Both the position numbers and the translations under genes were made by a program. The notes beneath the pieces are model-generated. The model was not told where the DNA came from, ran no database searches, and saw only the letters and a list, made by a program, of their open reading frames with translations. Shown piece after piece: positions 47,284 through 55,107 of a stretch of DNA of 64,000 nt; position 1 is the first letter of the stretch, and each line of letters opens with the position of its first letter. The stretch is taken from positions 248,300-312,299 of the forward strand of contig NZ_LVEM01000006.1 of NCBI RefSeq assembly GCF_001641335.1. Direction: 5' to 3'. This DNA comes from Bradyrhizobium stylosanthis (GTDB lineage Bacteria > Pseudomonadota > Alphaproteobacteria > Rhizobiales > Xanthobacteraceae).

Positions 47284-47697
47284 TCACATTCCTTCGGCGG
47301 GACAGTTCACCATCCAGGGAATGCCGAACTTGTCGACGCACATGCCGAAGCCCTTGGCCCAGAATGTCTTGCTGTAGGGCATCGTGACGGTGCCGCCGTC
47401 GGCCAGCGCGTTGAACTTGCGCTCGCCATCCGCGGGGTCCGCGACCGTGATCGAAACCGCAAAGCCCTGCGGCTTGCTGAAATGCTCGGGCGGCACATCG
47501 GAGGCCATTAGCACAGTGCCGCCGGGCAGCGACATCCGTGCATGCATGATCATCTTCTCGCGGCCGGGCGCGGCGGGCATGTCCGGCGGCGCGTCCGACG
47601 AACGCATCATCGCGTCGATCTTGCCGCCCAAGACCTTGGCGTAATAGGTGAACGCCGCTTCGCAGGTGTCCTGATAGAACAGATAGGGATTGAGCAT
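47284..47697 (-). CDS. VOC family protein (PhnB-like)
   Basis: A 137-residue two-module vicinal-oxygen-chelate protein: MLNPYLFYQDTCEAAFTYYAKVLGG at the start, MHARMSLPGGTVLMASD in the middle, and the end FGMCVDKFGIPWMVNC, as in the PhnB/3-demethylubiquinone-like group. The function is unknown. The ATG at 47697 begins the family; the reading frame continues upstream to 48462 only because it has no stops in the overlapping SRPBCC gene. It lies 41 bp downstream of the SRPBCC gene. Confidence 0.88.
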   Translation of the reverse strand: MLNPYLFYQDTCEAAFTYYAKVLGGKIDAMMRSSDAPPDMPAAPGREKMIMHARMSLPGGTVLMASDVPPEHFSKPQGFAVSITVADPADGERKFNALADGGTVTMPYSKTFWAKGFGMCVDKFGIPWMVNCPAEGM

Positions 47698-47738
47698 CGT
47701 TTCTCTCCTCTTCTTCGCTTCCTGGGCAACCGTTGGCG

Positions 47739-48275
47739 CTATTTCTCGGTGAGCTTCTTGAGGCTGGCGAGACCCGCCTCGAAGTCCTTGCCGATCATGC
47801 TGTCCATGTTGATGAACACCTGCATCACCTTGGACAGGAACGGCGCCGGACCGTACATCGCCCATGTGACCAGCGTAGTCTCGCCTTGCGGCACAAAGGT
47901 GAACTCGGCGGTGTTGTGGCCTTCGAAGGGGCGCTCGAAATCGAGCTTGATGCGGAGCTTTGACGGCGTGCTCGCCTCGAGGATCTCCATATGGCCGGCG
48001 CCGACATTGTTGTCGCCGTCCCAGGCATAGGTCGCGCCCTTCCCGGCCGCAGTTCCACCGTAGCTGCGCTTCATGGCGGGATCGCGGTTCTCGTAGGGCG
48101 ACCAGCCGGTCCAGAAGTGGAAATCGGAGACGAGCGGATAGATCGCAGCCGCCGGCGCCTTCACGGCGAGCGAGCGCTCGACACGGAAGGTGTCGGGTTT
48201 GGTCAGGGCAAAGACCAGGACGCCCGCAATTCCGACCGCGAGCACGACGGCGATGACAGTAATGGTTTTCAGCAT
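47739..48275 (-). CDS. SRPBCC family protein with N-terminal membrane helix
   Basis: A 178-residue START/Bet v1-like ligand-binding protein. An N-terminal helix (residues 5-24) anchors it, then SLAVKAPAAAIYPLVSDFHFWTGWSPYE, the family's entry motif, and the C-terminal helix (MQVFINMDSMIGKDFEAGLASLKKL). The ligand is unknown. It sits between the ECF42 sigma and VOC genes on one strand; the gap to the sigma gene holds a palindromic repeat. Confidence 0.85.
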   Translation of the reverse strand: MLKTITVIAVVLAVGIAGVLVFALTKPDTFRVERSLAVKAPAAAIYPLVSDFHFWTGWSPYENRDPAMKRSYGGTAAGKGATYAWDGDNNVGAGHMEILEASTPSKLRIKLDFERPFEGHNTAEFTFVPQGETTLVTWAMYGPAPFLSKVMQVFINMDSMIGKDFEAGLASLKKLTEK

Positions 48276-48364
48276 GAATGGCTCCCTTGATGGGATTAAG
48301 ACGAAGGAGGATGGCCGGGGCCGACAGTCTTGAAGAGAATTTCTTGGCAGACCGCCCACCCCAC

Positions 48365-48449
48365 GTCATGGCCGGGCTTGTCCCGGCCATCCACGTTCTT
48401 GGCGCGGATATGAAAGAACGTGGATGCCCGGGACAAGCCCGGGCATGAC
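48365..48449. repeat. GTCATGGCCGGGCTTGTCCC inverted repeat, copy 2
   Basis: Left arm GTCATGGCCGGGC through ACGTTCTT, right arm AAGAACGTGG through GGGCATGAC. It lies between the SRPBCC and sigma genes. Confidence 0.8.
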
Positions 48450-48468
48450 GATGTGGAAGCACCCTGCC

Positions 48469-49770
48469 CTATTTCGCCTTCGCGCTCTGCTTCGCGCCTT
48501 CGCCACCCGCCTTCGGCTGGCTGTCCCGGATCAACCGGTCGAGATGCATGCGGATGTGGGCGGCTTCCGCGGAGGTGTTGGCCAGCGCGATGGCGCGGTC
48601 GAAGGCGACACGGGCCTCGTCGTTGCGGCCGAGCTGCATCAGGAAGGCGCCGCGCACGCCGTAGAAATGAAAATAGTTGGCGAGTTTCGGCGCCAGCGGC
48701 TCGATCAGGTCGAGCGCGGCTTGCGGCCCGCGCACCTTGGAGACCGCGACCGCGCGGTTGAGCGTCACCACCGGCGAGGGCTGCACCACTTCGAGCGCGC
48801 CATAGAGCAGGTCGATCTGGGTCCAGTCGGTCTCCTCCGGCGTCGCAGCGCGGGCATGCAGTGCGGCGATCGCGGCCTGGATCTGGTAGGGCCCGGTGCG
48901 GCGATGGCGCATCGCCTTGTCGATCAGCGCGAGGCCCTCGGCGATCATGGGGCCGTTCCACAGCGAGCGGTCCTGGTCGTCGAGCAGGATGAGCGAGCCG
49001 TCCGCGGCAAAGCGCGCGGCGCTGCGCGCATGCTGCAGCAGGATCAACGCCGTCAGTCCCATGATCTCCGGCTCGCTCTGGAACAGCCGCAGCAACAGCC
49101 GCGCCAGCCGGATCGCTTCCTCGCACAGCGGCTTCCTGATTTCGGCGGTGTCGCCGCTTGCGGAATAGCCCTCGTTGAAGATCAGGTAGATCATCGCGGC
49201 GACGCCGGCGAGCCGCTCCGAGCGCTCGATGGCGCCCGGCGCCTCGAACGGTGTCCCGGCCTCGGCGACCTTCGCCTTGGCGCGCGTGATGCGTTGCTCC
49301 ATCGCGGCGTCCGAGACCAGGAAGGCGCGCGCGATCTGCTTCACCGTGAGACCCGAGACGATGCGCAGCGCGAGAGCGATCTGCTGCGTCGCCGGCAGTT
49401 GCGGATGACAGCAGATGAACATCAGCCGCAGGATGTCGTCGCGATAATGCGAGCCGTCGAGCCGCTCGGCCAGCGCGCCCTCGGCATCGTCGAGGTCCGA
49501 GATGGCCTGGTCGTCCTCGGGCAGCGGCTGCTGCTTGCGGGCGCGGCGCACCTCGTCGATTGCGACATTGCGGCCGACCATGATCAGCCAGGCCGCGGGA
49601 TCGCGCGGCGGTCCGTTCTGCGGCCAGGTCTTCAGCGCCCGCAGGCAGGCGTTCTGGAAGGCTTCCTCGGCGGTATCGAGATTACGGAAGTAGCGCAGCA
49701 GCGCGCCCACCGCCTGGGGTCGCGCCGAGGTCAGCGCAGTCTCGATCCAGGCGGTGTCGGTGTCGCTCAC
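48469..49770 (-). CDS. ECF42-type RNA polymerase sigma factor
   Basis: A 433-residue extended ECF sigma factor. Sigma-2 region is near residues 10-80 (AEEAFQNACLRALKTWP, then AWLIMVGRNVAIDEVRR), sigma-4 near 115-170 (ALRIVSGLTVKQIARAFLVSDAAMEQRITRAK). A long C-terminal domain with TPR-like helices (about 190-420; MIYLIFNEGYSASG) defines the ECF42 group. These factors have no anti-sigma; the C-terminal extension is thought to control them, and they are coupled to DGPF proteins. The start overlaps the DGPF gene stop by 4 bp. Confidence 0.92.
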   Translation of the reverse strand: MSDTDTAWIETALTSARPQAVGALLRYFRNLDTAEEAFQNACLRALKTWPQNGPPRDPAAWLIMVGRNVAIDEVRRARKQQPLPEDDQAISDLDDAEGALAERLDGSHYRDDILRLMFICCHPQLPATQQIALALRIVSGLTVKQIARAFLVSDAAMEQRITRAKAKVAEAGTPFEAPGAIERSERLAGVAAMIYLIFNEGYSASGDTAEIRKPLCEEAIRLARLLLRLFQSEPEIMGLTALILLQHARSAARFAADGSLILLDDQDRSLWNGPMIAEGLALIDKAMRHRRTGPYQIQAAIAALHARAATPEETDWTQIDLLYGALEVVQPSPVVTLNRAVAVSKVRGPQAALDLIEPLAPKLANYFHFYGVRGAFLMQLGRNDEARVAFDRAIALANTSAEAAHIRMHLDRLIRDSQPKAGGEGAKQSAKAK

Positions 49771-50135
49771 GCCGAAATTCCTCCGGGCCGGAACACGCCG
49801 ACGGGACGCACCTCATAGGCGCCCCCGGGATTGGCCGCGCCAAGGTCGCGCGCGACATCGAGCGCCTCGTCGAGATTCTTGCAGTCCACGATGTAGAAGC
49901 CGAGCAGCTGCTCCTTGGTCTCGGCATAGGGACCGTCGAGCACCAGCGGCGGATCCTCCTTGCGCAGCGTCGCCGCCGCGGTGGTCGGCAGCAGCCGCGC
50001 CACCGGCCCGAGCCGGCCCTGCTGGGTGAGCTTCTCCTGCACCACGGCGAGCTTCTTCATCACGGCCTCGTCCTGCTCCTTGCTCCAGGAGCCGACGAAG
50101 TCCTCATCGTGATAGCAAAGTATCGCATAAAGCAT
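49767..50135 (-). CDS. YciI/DGPF protein linked to the ECF42 sigma factor
   Basis: A 122-residue YCII-superfamily protein (MLYAILCYHDED start) with LDGPYAETKEQLLGFYIVD as the DGPF-type motif. It is the first gene of the cluster and overlaps the sigma gene by 4 bp (ATGA). In other bacteria DGPF genes are targets of the ECF42 factor. It shares its fold with the YciI proteins at 40811 and 41235. Confidence 0.9.
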   Translation of the reverse strand: MLYAILCYHDEDFVGSWSKEQDEAVMKKLAVVQEKLTQQGRLGPVARLLPTTAAATLRKEDPPLVLDGPYAETKEQLLGFYIVDCKNLDEALDVARDLGAANPGGAYEVRPVGVFRPGGISA

Positions 50136-50280
50136 GGGCAGCCACCTTCCCCGACCTCTTGTTCTGAAGACGGTCCAATATGCCCCGCCCCGACAGGGAT
50201 GCGGAAAAAATTTGCAAGAAAAATCCGGCAGATCGTGTCAAGGAGGGCCTGCAAAAGCGGAACCTCATGAGGCACTTCGA

Positions 50281-51246
50281 ATGACCAAGGGCACACTCGC
50301 CGTCCTGATCAACAGCACGCAGCAGAACTGGCTGCCGGAACGCTGGAAGGTCCGGTTCGATGCGGTCTGCGGCGGCCGCCGGGTGGTGCTGCTGCCCGAT
50401 GGCACGCTCGATCCGGCCGAGGTGCACTATGCCGCGGTGTGGAAGCCGGTGCCGGGCGATCTCGGCTCCTTCCCCAATCTGCGGGCGATCTTCAATCTGG
50501 GCGCCGGCGTCGATGCGCTGATGGCCGACACGAGCCTGCCCGGCGTGCCGCTGGTGCGCGTCGCCGTGCCGGACCTGACCAACCGCATGACCGAATATGT
50601 CGTGCTGCACGTGCTGATGCACCACCGCCAGGAGCTTTACTTGCGGGACTCGCAGCGCGCAAAGCGCTGGGCGCCGCTCTATCAGTGGCCGGCGAGCGCC
50701 GTCACAGTGGGCATGATGGGGCTCGGCACCCTCGGCGCGGATGCGGCCGACGTGCTGCGGCGGCTCGGCTTCCGCGTCGCCGGCTGGAGCCGCAGCCCGC
50801 GCGTGATCGACGGCGTCGAATGCTTCCACGGCACGGACGGAATCGATGCGTTTCTGCGCAAGACTGACATCCTGGTCTCGCTGCTCCCGCTGACGCCCGA
50901 CACGCACGGCATCCTCAACCGCGACGTCTTTGCAAAGCTCAACCGCACCAGCCCGCTCGGCGCGCCCGTGCTGATCAATGCCGGCCGCGGCGGCCTACAG
51001 AACGAGGCCGACATCCTGGCCTGTCTCGACGACGGCACCCTCGGCGCCGTCTCGCTCGACGTCTTCGTGCAGGAGCCGCAGCCGAACGACAGCCGGTTCT
51101 GGACCCATCCCAAGGTGGTGCTGACCCCGCACAACGCCGCCGACACCGACGCCGAAGCCATCTCGGCCTATGTTGCCGAGCAGATCGCGCGGTTCGAGGC
51201 GGGCGGCGCGCTGGAGAACGTGGTGGATCGGGTCAGGGGGTATTAG
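50281..51246 (+). CDS. D-2-hydroxyacid dehydrogenase (GhrA-like)
   Basis: A 321-residue NAD(P)-binding reductase of the glyoxylate/hydroxypyruvate reductase A type. The nucleotide loop is GMMGLGTLG, followed by GWSRSPR; the catalytic Arg is in NAGRGG, Glu in QEPQP and His in LTPHNAAD. The family reduces glyoxylate or hydroxypyruvate. The ATG at 50281 is chosen (GAGG upstream); the in-frame ATG at 50134 overlaps the divergent DGPF gene's start. Confidence 0.9.
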   Translation: MTKGTLAVLINSTQQNWLPERWKVRFDAVCGGRRVVLLPDGTLDPAEVHYAAVWKPVPGDLGSFPNLRAIFNLGAGVDALMADTSLPGVPLVRVAVPDLTNRMTEYVVLHVLMHHRQELYLRDSQRAKRWAPLYQWPASAVTVGMMGLGTLGADAADVLRRLGFRVAGWSRSPRVIDGVECFHGTDGIDAFLRKTDILVSLLPLTPDTHGILNRDVFAKLNRTSPLGAPVLINAGRGGLQNEADILACLDDGTLGAVSLDVFVQEPQPNDSRFWTHPKVVLTPHNAADTDAEAISAYVAEQIARFEAGGALENVVDRVRGY

Positions 51247-51287
51247 AGGCTCGCTGTTTTCGCGAACGCCAGCGCCTCGTGCTTAGT

Positions 51288-51332
51288 GTCGTCCCGGCCT
51301 AGTGCGCAATTGCGCACGGGGGCCGGGACGAT
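51288..51332. repeat. Short GTCGTCCCGGCC inverted repeat
   Basis: Arms GTCGTCCCGGCC and GGCCGGGAC flank an inner perfect palindrome TGCGCAATTGCGCA. It lies in the upstream part of the chemoreceptor frame, which argues for a later start there. Confidence 0.65.
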
Positions 51333-51456
51333 ACCTGTGTCGGAGCAGGCAGCTGAGGCAATAACCCCACAACCACCCCGCGCCCTGTCCCGTTCACCCT
51401 CTCTTAGCGAGAAGTTGATAGGCGTTGTTAACGAACGCTCAAACAACGAGTCGGAC

Positions 51457-53424
51457 ATGCGGACGAGCCTCGGCCTCAGGATGCGGATCACGGTTGCGCT
51501 GGCGGTGACGGCGGCGGCGACGGCGCTGATCGCGGTGCTCGGCGCGATGTGGATCATCGCCGGGATCATCGACCGCGCCGACCAGCGCGAGCTGCGCAGC
51601 CATTACGACGCGCTGTTGTCCCGGATCGCCGAGGAGTCCCGCCGCGCCGCCGCGATGAGCACGGTGGTGGCCGCGATGCCGGCGACGCAGGACGCGATGG
51701 CGAAGCAGGATCGCAACGCGCTCGTCGGCCTGTTCGGACCGGTGTTTGCCGCGACCAAATCGGAGTACGGCGTCGAGCAGTTCCAGTTCCACGTCCCACC
51801 GGCGACCTCGTTCCTGCGCGTGCACCAGCCCGCCAAGTTCGGCGACGATCTCTCCGGCTTCCGCAAGACCGTCGTCCTTGCCAACCAGGATCGCAAGGTC
51901 GTGGTCGGCCTCGAAGGCGGCGTCGCCGGGCTCGGCATCCGCGGCGTGGTGCCGATCGCGCAAGGGGGCAAGCATCTCGGTTCGGTCGAGTTCGGCCTGA
52001 CCTTCGGCCAGTCCTTCCTCGACGACTTCAAGGCCAACCGCCATGTCGACGTGGCCTTCCACCTCGCCGACGGCACGAACTTCAAGCTGTTCGGCGGCAC
52101 GCTGAAGGGCAGGAGCTTCTTCGATGCGGCCGAGTACGGCCGCGCCGCCGGCGGCGATTTCACGGTGCGGCAAGCGAAACTGGACACGGCGCCGGTTGCC
52201 GCGCTGCTCGGACCGATCCGGGATTTTTCCGGCAAGCCGATCGGCGCCGTCGAGCTCGTGATGGACAATGCCGATTACGAGGCTTCGGCCGACCGCGCCT
52301 GGATGCTCGCGATCGGCATTGCCGCGCTCGGGCTCGTGCTGGCGGGCATCGTCGGCTATCTCATCGCCCGCAGCATCTCGCGGCCGATCCTGTCGATCAC
52401 GAACGTGATGCGCGATCTCGCGGACGGACGTCTCGACGTCGCAGTTCCCGAAAGCCGGGCGAACGACGAGGTCGGCGCGATGGTGAAGGCGGTCGCGGTG
52501 TTCCGCGACAACGCGGTGAATTTTGCAAACCTCCAGGCCGAGCAGCTCGAGGCCAAGGCGCAGTCGGAAGCGGAGAAGCGGCGCGCCTTCGCCGCGCTGG
52601 CTGACAATTTCGAAGCCAGCATTCGCGACGTGGTCACGACGGTGTCGGCGGCCGCCGTCGAGATGGAGCACACCGCACGCTCGATGTCGGCCATCGTCGC
52701 GCAGTCGCGCGAGCAGACCCGTACGGTGTCGTCGGCCTCCGCGCTCGCGTCGGAGAACGTGCAGACCGTCGCGGCCGCCGCGGAAGAGCTGTCGTCGTCG
52801 ATGACCGAGATCAGCCGGCGGCTGGCGCATGCGACCGAGGTCGTCGGCAAGGCTGCCAGCGACGGCCGGCAGTCGAATGCGCGCGTGCAGAGCCTCGCCG
52901 ACGCCGCGCAGAAGATCGGCGACGTCGTCTCCTTCATCAACGGCATTGCGGGACAGACCAACCTGCTCGCGCTCAATGCGACGATCGAGGCGGCGCGCGC
53001 GGGCGAAGCCGGCCGCGGCTTCGCCGTGGTCGCCTCCGAAGTGAAGGCGCTGGCGACGCAGACGGCAAAGGCGACGGAAGAGATCGGCGCGCAGGTGACG
53101 GCCGTTCAGGGCGAAACCAGCGGTGCGGTGGACGGCATCCAGTCGATCTGTGCGACGATCCAGCAGGTCGACGAGATCTCGGCGGCGATTGCCGCCGCCG
53201 TCGGCCAGCAGGGCACCGCCACGCAGGAAATCGCGCAAAACGTCCAGCAGGCCGCCGCCCGCACCGGTGAGGTCTCGCAGAACATCGCCGGCGTCACCGA
53301 CGGCATCGCAGCCACGGGCACCGCCGCCGAGGAGGTGCTGGGCTCGGCGATCGAGCTGGCCAAACAATCGCAGCGGCTGCGCGATGAGGTTGACCGTTTC
53401 CTCGCGAATATCCGCGCGGCGTAG
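51457..53424 (+). CDS. Methyl-accepting chemotaxis protein with periplasmic sensor
   Basis: A 655-residue membrane chemoreceptor. Helix 1 is at about 10-33, then a periplasmic sensor of about 250 residues (double-cache-like; ATKSEYGVEQFQFHVPPATSF), helix 2 near 285-310, HAMP (RSISRPILSITNVMRDLADGRLD) and the signalling domain with hairpin tip GQTNLLALNATIEAARAGEAGRGFAVVASEVKALA. The ligand is unknown. The start at 51457 is chosen over 51286 because the region before it holds a palindromic repeat. A CtrA-type site with one mismatch is 15 bp upstream. Confidence 0.92.
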   Translation: MRTSLGLRMRITVALAVTAAATALIAVLGAMWIIAGIIDRADQRELRSHYDALLSRIAEESRRAAAMSTVVAAMPATQDAMAKQDRNALVGLFGPVFAATKSEYGVEQFQFHVPPATSFLRVHQPAKFGDDLSGFRKTVVLANQDRKVVVGLEGGVAGLGIRGVVPIAQGGKHLGSVEFGLTFGQSFLDDFKANRHVDVAFHLADGTNFKLFGGTLKGRSFFDAAEYGRAAGGDFTVRQAKLDTAPVAALLGPIRDFSGKPIGAVELVMDNADYEASADRAWMLAIGIAALGLVLAGIVGYLIARSISRPILSITNVMRDLADGRLDVAVPESRANDEVGAMVKAVAVFRDNAVNFANLQAEQLEAKAQSEAEKRRAFAALADNFEASIRDVVTTVSAAAVEMEHTARSMSAIVAQSREQTRTVSSASALASENVQTVAAAAEELSSSMTEISRRLAHATEVVGKAASDGRQSNARVQSLADAAQKIGDVVSFINGIAGQTNLLALNATIEAARAGEAGRGFAVVASEVKALATQTAKATEEIGAQVTAVQGETSGAVDGIQSICATIQQVDEISAAIAAAVGQQGTATQEIAQNVQQAAARTGEVSQNIAGVTDGIAATGTAAEEVLGSAIELAKQSQRLRDEVDRFLANIRAA

Positions 53425-53450
53425 GTAGGCCACGACTGGCCCCTGGGGGC

Positions 53451-53566
53451 GTCGTCCTGGCCAGGACCCATTACCCCAGGCCAAGGTTTTAGCGCGGCGG
53501 CGGCAACTCCGAGTCATCGCCAAACTGCATTCAGTGGCTATGGGTCCTGGCTTTCGCCAGGACGAC
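53451..53566. repeat. GTCGTCCTGGCCAGGACCCA inverted repeat
   Basis: Left arm at 53451-53470, right arm TGGGTCCTGGC...CCAGGACGAC at 53541-53566, with an inner spacer of about 70 nt. Each arm also contains a small internal hairpin (CCTGGCCAGG and CCTGGCTTTCGCCAGG). Confidence 0.75.
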
Positions 53567-53627
53567 GATGCAGAGAGGGCTCGCGCCACATATTCACTGT
53601 CGTTCCGGCGCGCCCCGGGACGACGGC

Positions 53628-54290
53628 CTACCCCTTCGTCCCCAGCATCACGTCGATCGCGCCCTTCACGATCGCTTCGAGCTCCTTGCGCGGGACGCGG
53701 GCGCGCGAGCGAATGGCGATGGTGTGAACGGTGGCGGAGGCGATCTGCGCAAGCGCGAACGGATCGGCGCTCTCCGGCAACTCGCCTTTCTCTTTCGCGC
53801 GGCGGAAACAGCTTGCGAACGCCTTGTCGAGCCCGGTGAGGCCGTCGAGCACCATGGCGCGGATGTCAGGATCGCCGACGGCTTCGGAGGCGGCGGTGAC
53901 GACCGTGAAGCAGCCGCGCGGACCGGTGTCGCCGGAAAGGTAGATGTCCAGCGCGGCCGCGTAGATGCGCTCGAGCCGCTGGCGAAGCGGCATCTCCTGG
54001 CGGAAGATCTCGACCATGGAGGCGGCCGCCTCTTCGCGATAGCGCTGGTAGCTCTTGATGTAGAGCTCGCGCTTGTCGCCGAACGCGCCGTAAAGGCTCG
54101 GCCGGTTCATGCCTGTCGCTTCGCTCAAATCATCGAGCGAAGTCGCCGCGAAGCCTTGCTTGCGAAACAGATCGAGCGCCTTGCCGAGCGCGACATCGGG
54201 TTCGTAGGCGCGTGGGCGGCCGCGGCGTTTGGGTTCGCTACGGCGCTCGGGCGGATTGGCAGCAGCTGGCGGTTTTGATTTTTGTACCAT
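53628..54290 (-). CDS. TetR/AcrR family regulator, divergent to GST
   Basis: A 220-residue regulator. After a basic Pro-rich leader comes the HTH (residues about 45-85: ATSLDDLSEATGMNRPSLYGAFGDKRELY). The ligand domain carries RGCFTVVTAASEAVGDPDIR, common in the TetR_C group near oxidoreductase and GST genes. It faces the glutathione transferase gene across 106 bp, and the gap has a long inverted repeat that overlaps its start codon, so autoregulation plus control of gst is inferred. Confidence 0.9.
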   Translation of the reverse strand: MVQKSKPPAAANPPERRSEPKRRGRPRAYEPDVALGKALDLFRKQGFAATSLDDLSEATGMNRPSLYGAFGDKRELYIKSYQRYREEAAASMVEIFRQEMPLRQRLERIYAAALDIYLSGDTGPRGCFTVVTAASEAVGDPDIRAMVLDGLTGLDKAFASCFRRAKEKGELPESADPFALAQIASATVHTIAIRSRARVPRKELEAIVKGAIDVMLGTKG

Positions 54291-54343
54291 TTCGCAAAAT
54301 AATCCTTGACCATCGATATATTATGCAAGATGGTACAAAAATC
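54277..54343. promoter_or_regulatory. Inverted-repeat operator region of tetR / gst
   Basis: GATTTTTGTACCAT at 54277-54290 and its exact complement ATGGTACAAAAATC at 54330-54343 form a 14-bp perfect inverted repeat. The similarity continues inward (TTCGCAAAATAA against CTTGCATAATA). This gives two operator copies in opposite directions, one over the tetR start and one about 54 bp ahead of the gst start. Confidence 0.7.
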
Positions 54344-54396
54344 AATCTGGCCAGGTTGAGCGACACCCGAAAAGGAATTGCCCAAGGAGGCTACAG

Positions 54397-55041
54397 ATGG
54401 ATCTCTATTTCTCGCCGCTCGCCTGCTCGATGGCGACGCGCGTCGCTTTGTATGAAGCCGGCGCCGATGCGACCTATCTCGAAGTCGATCCGCCGACCAA
54501 GAAGGTGCTGAACGACGGCACCGACTTCCGCACCGTGAACCCGATCGGCCTCGTGCCGACGCTGCGTACCGACGAGGGCGTGGTGCTGACCGAGAACGCC
54601 GCGATCCTGCAATATGTCGCGGACCGTTTTCCGCAATCCGGCCTCGGCGCCACGGAGGGCATCGAGCGCACAAGGCTGCATCAATGGCTCTGCTTCATCG
54701 GCACCGAGCTGCACAAGGGCCTCTTCATCCCCGTGCTCGACCGCAAGGCGCCGCAGGAAGCCAAAGCCTATGTGCTGGAGAAGAACCTGTCGCGGCTCGA
54801 CTATCTCGACAACTACCTGAAGGGCCGCGACTTCCTGCTCGACCATTTCAGCGTGGCCGACGCCTATCTCGTCACGGTCATCAACTGGACCATGGCGACG
54901 CCGCCGATCGAGCTCGCGAAATGGCCGAACGTGAAGGCCTACTTCGAGCGCCTGCGCCAGCGGCCGTCAGTCGCAAAGGCCATTGCGGAGGAGTTCGAGC
55001 TGTACAAGGCCGAGCTCGCGCGGAAGAAGGCGGCGGCGTAA
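54397..55041 (+). CDS. Glutathione S-transferase
   Basis: A 214-residue GST of the bacterial beta-like class. The thioredoxin-type N-terminal domain starts MDLYFSPLACSMATRVALYE, with Cys10 at the position of the catalytic Cys in beta-class enzymes, and the cis-Pro is in LVPTLRTDEG. ENAAILQYVAD is the glutathione-binding segment. The C-terminal helical domain holds FSVADAYLVTVINW. Role: conjugation or reduction of toxic compounds. The divergent TetR probably controls it; AAGGAGG lies 9 bp before the ATG. Confidence 0.93.
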   Translation: MDLYFSPLACSMATRVALYEAGADATYLEVDPPTKKVLNDGTDFRTVNPIGLVPTLRTDEGVVLTENAAILQYVADRFPQSGLGATEGIERTRLHQWLCFIGTELHKGLFIPVLDRKAPQEAKAYVLEKNLSRLDYLDNYLKGRDFLLDHFSVADAYLVTVINWTMATPPIELAKWPNVKAYFERLRQRPSVAKAIAEEFELYKAELARKKAAA

Positions 55042-55051
55042 GGCGGAGACC

Positions 55052-55080
55052 GTCATGCCCGGGCTTGTCCCGGGCATGAC
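55052..55080. repeat. Short GTCATGCCCGGGC palindrome, copy 3
   Basis: A 29-nt near-perfect inverted repeat (12-bp arms, loop TTGTC). It is the short core of the family at 39131 and 48365 and may act as a bidirectional transcript end between convergent gst and TRAP genes. Confidence 0.75.
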
Positions 55081-55107
55081 GGTGTCGAATCAAACCGCCG
55101 GAACGCT

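Noticed and set aside
47284..48462. Single 392-residue fusion of a VOC protein with upstream sequence
   Set aside because: Only the last 137 residues are a VOC protein. The rest is the wrong frame of the SRPBCC gene plus the palindromic repeat, so a start at 47697 is preferred to a gene fusion.
51286..51456. 57-residue N-terminal extension of the chemoreceptor
   Set aside because: The added part covers a palindromic repeat and an untranslated-looking stretch, while the ATG at 51457 begins the membrane helix properly.
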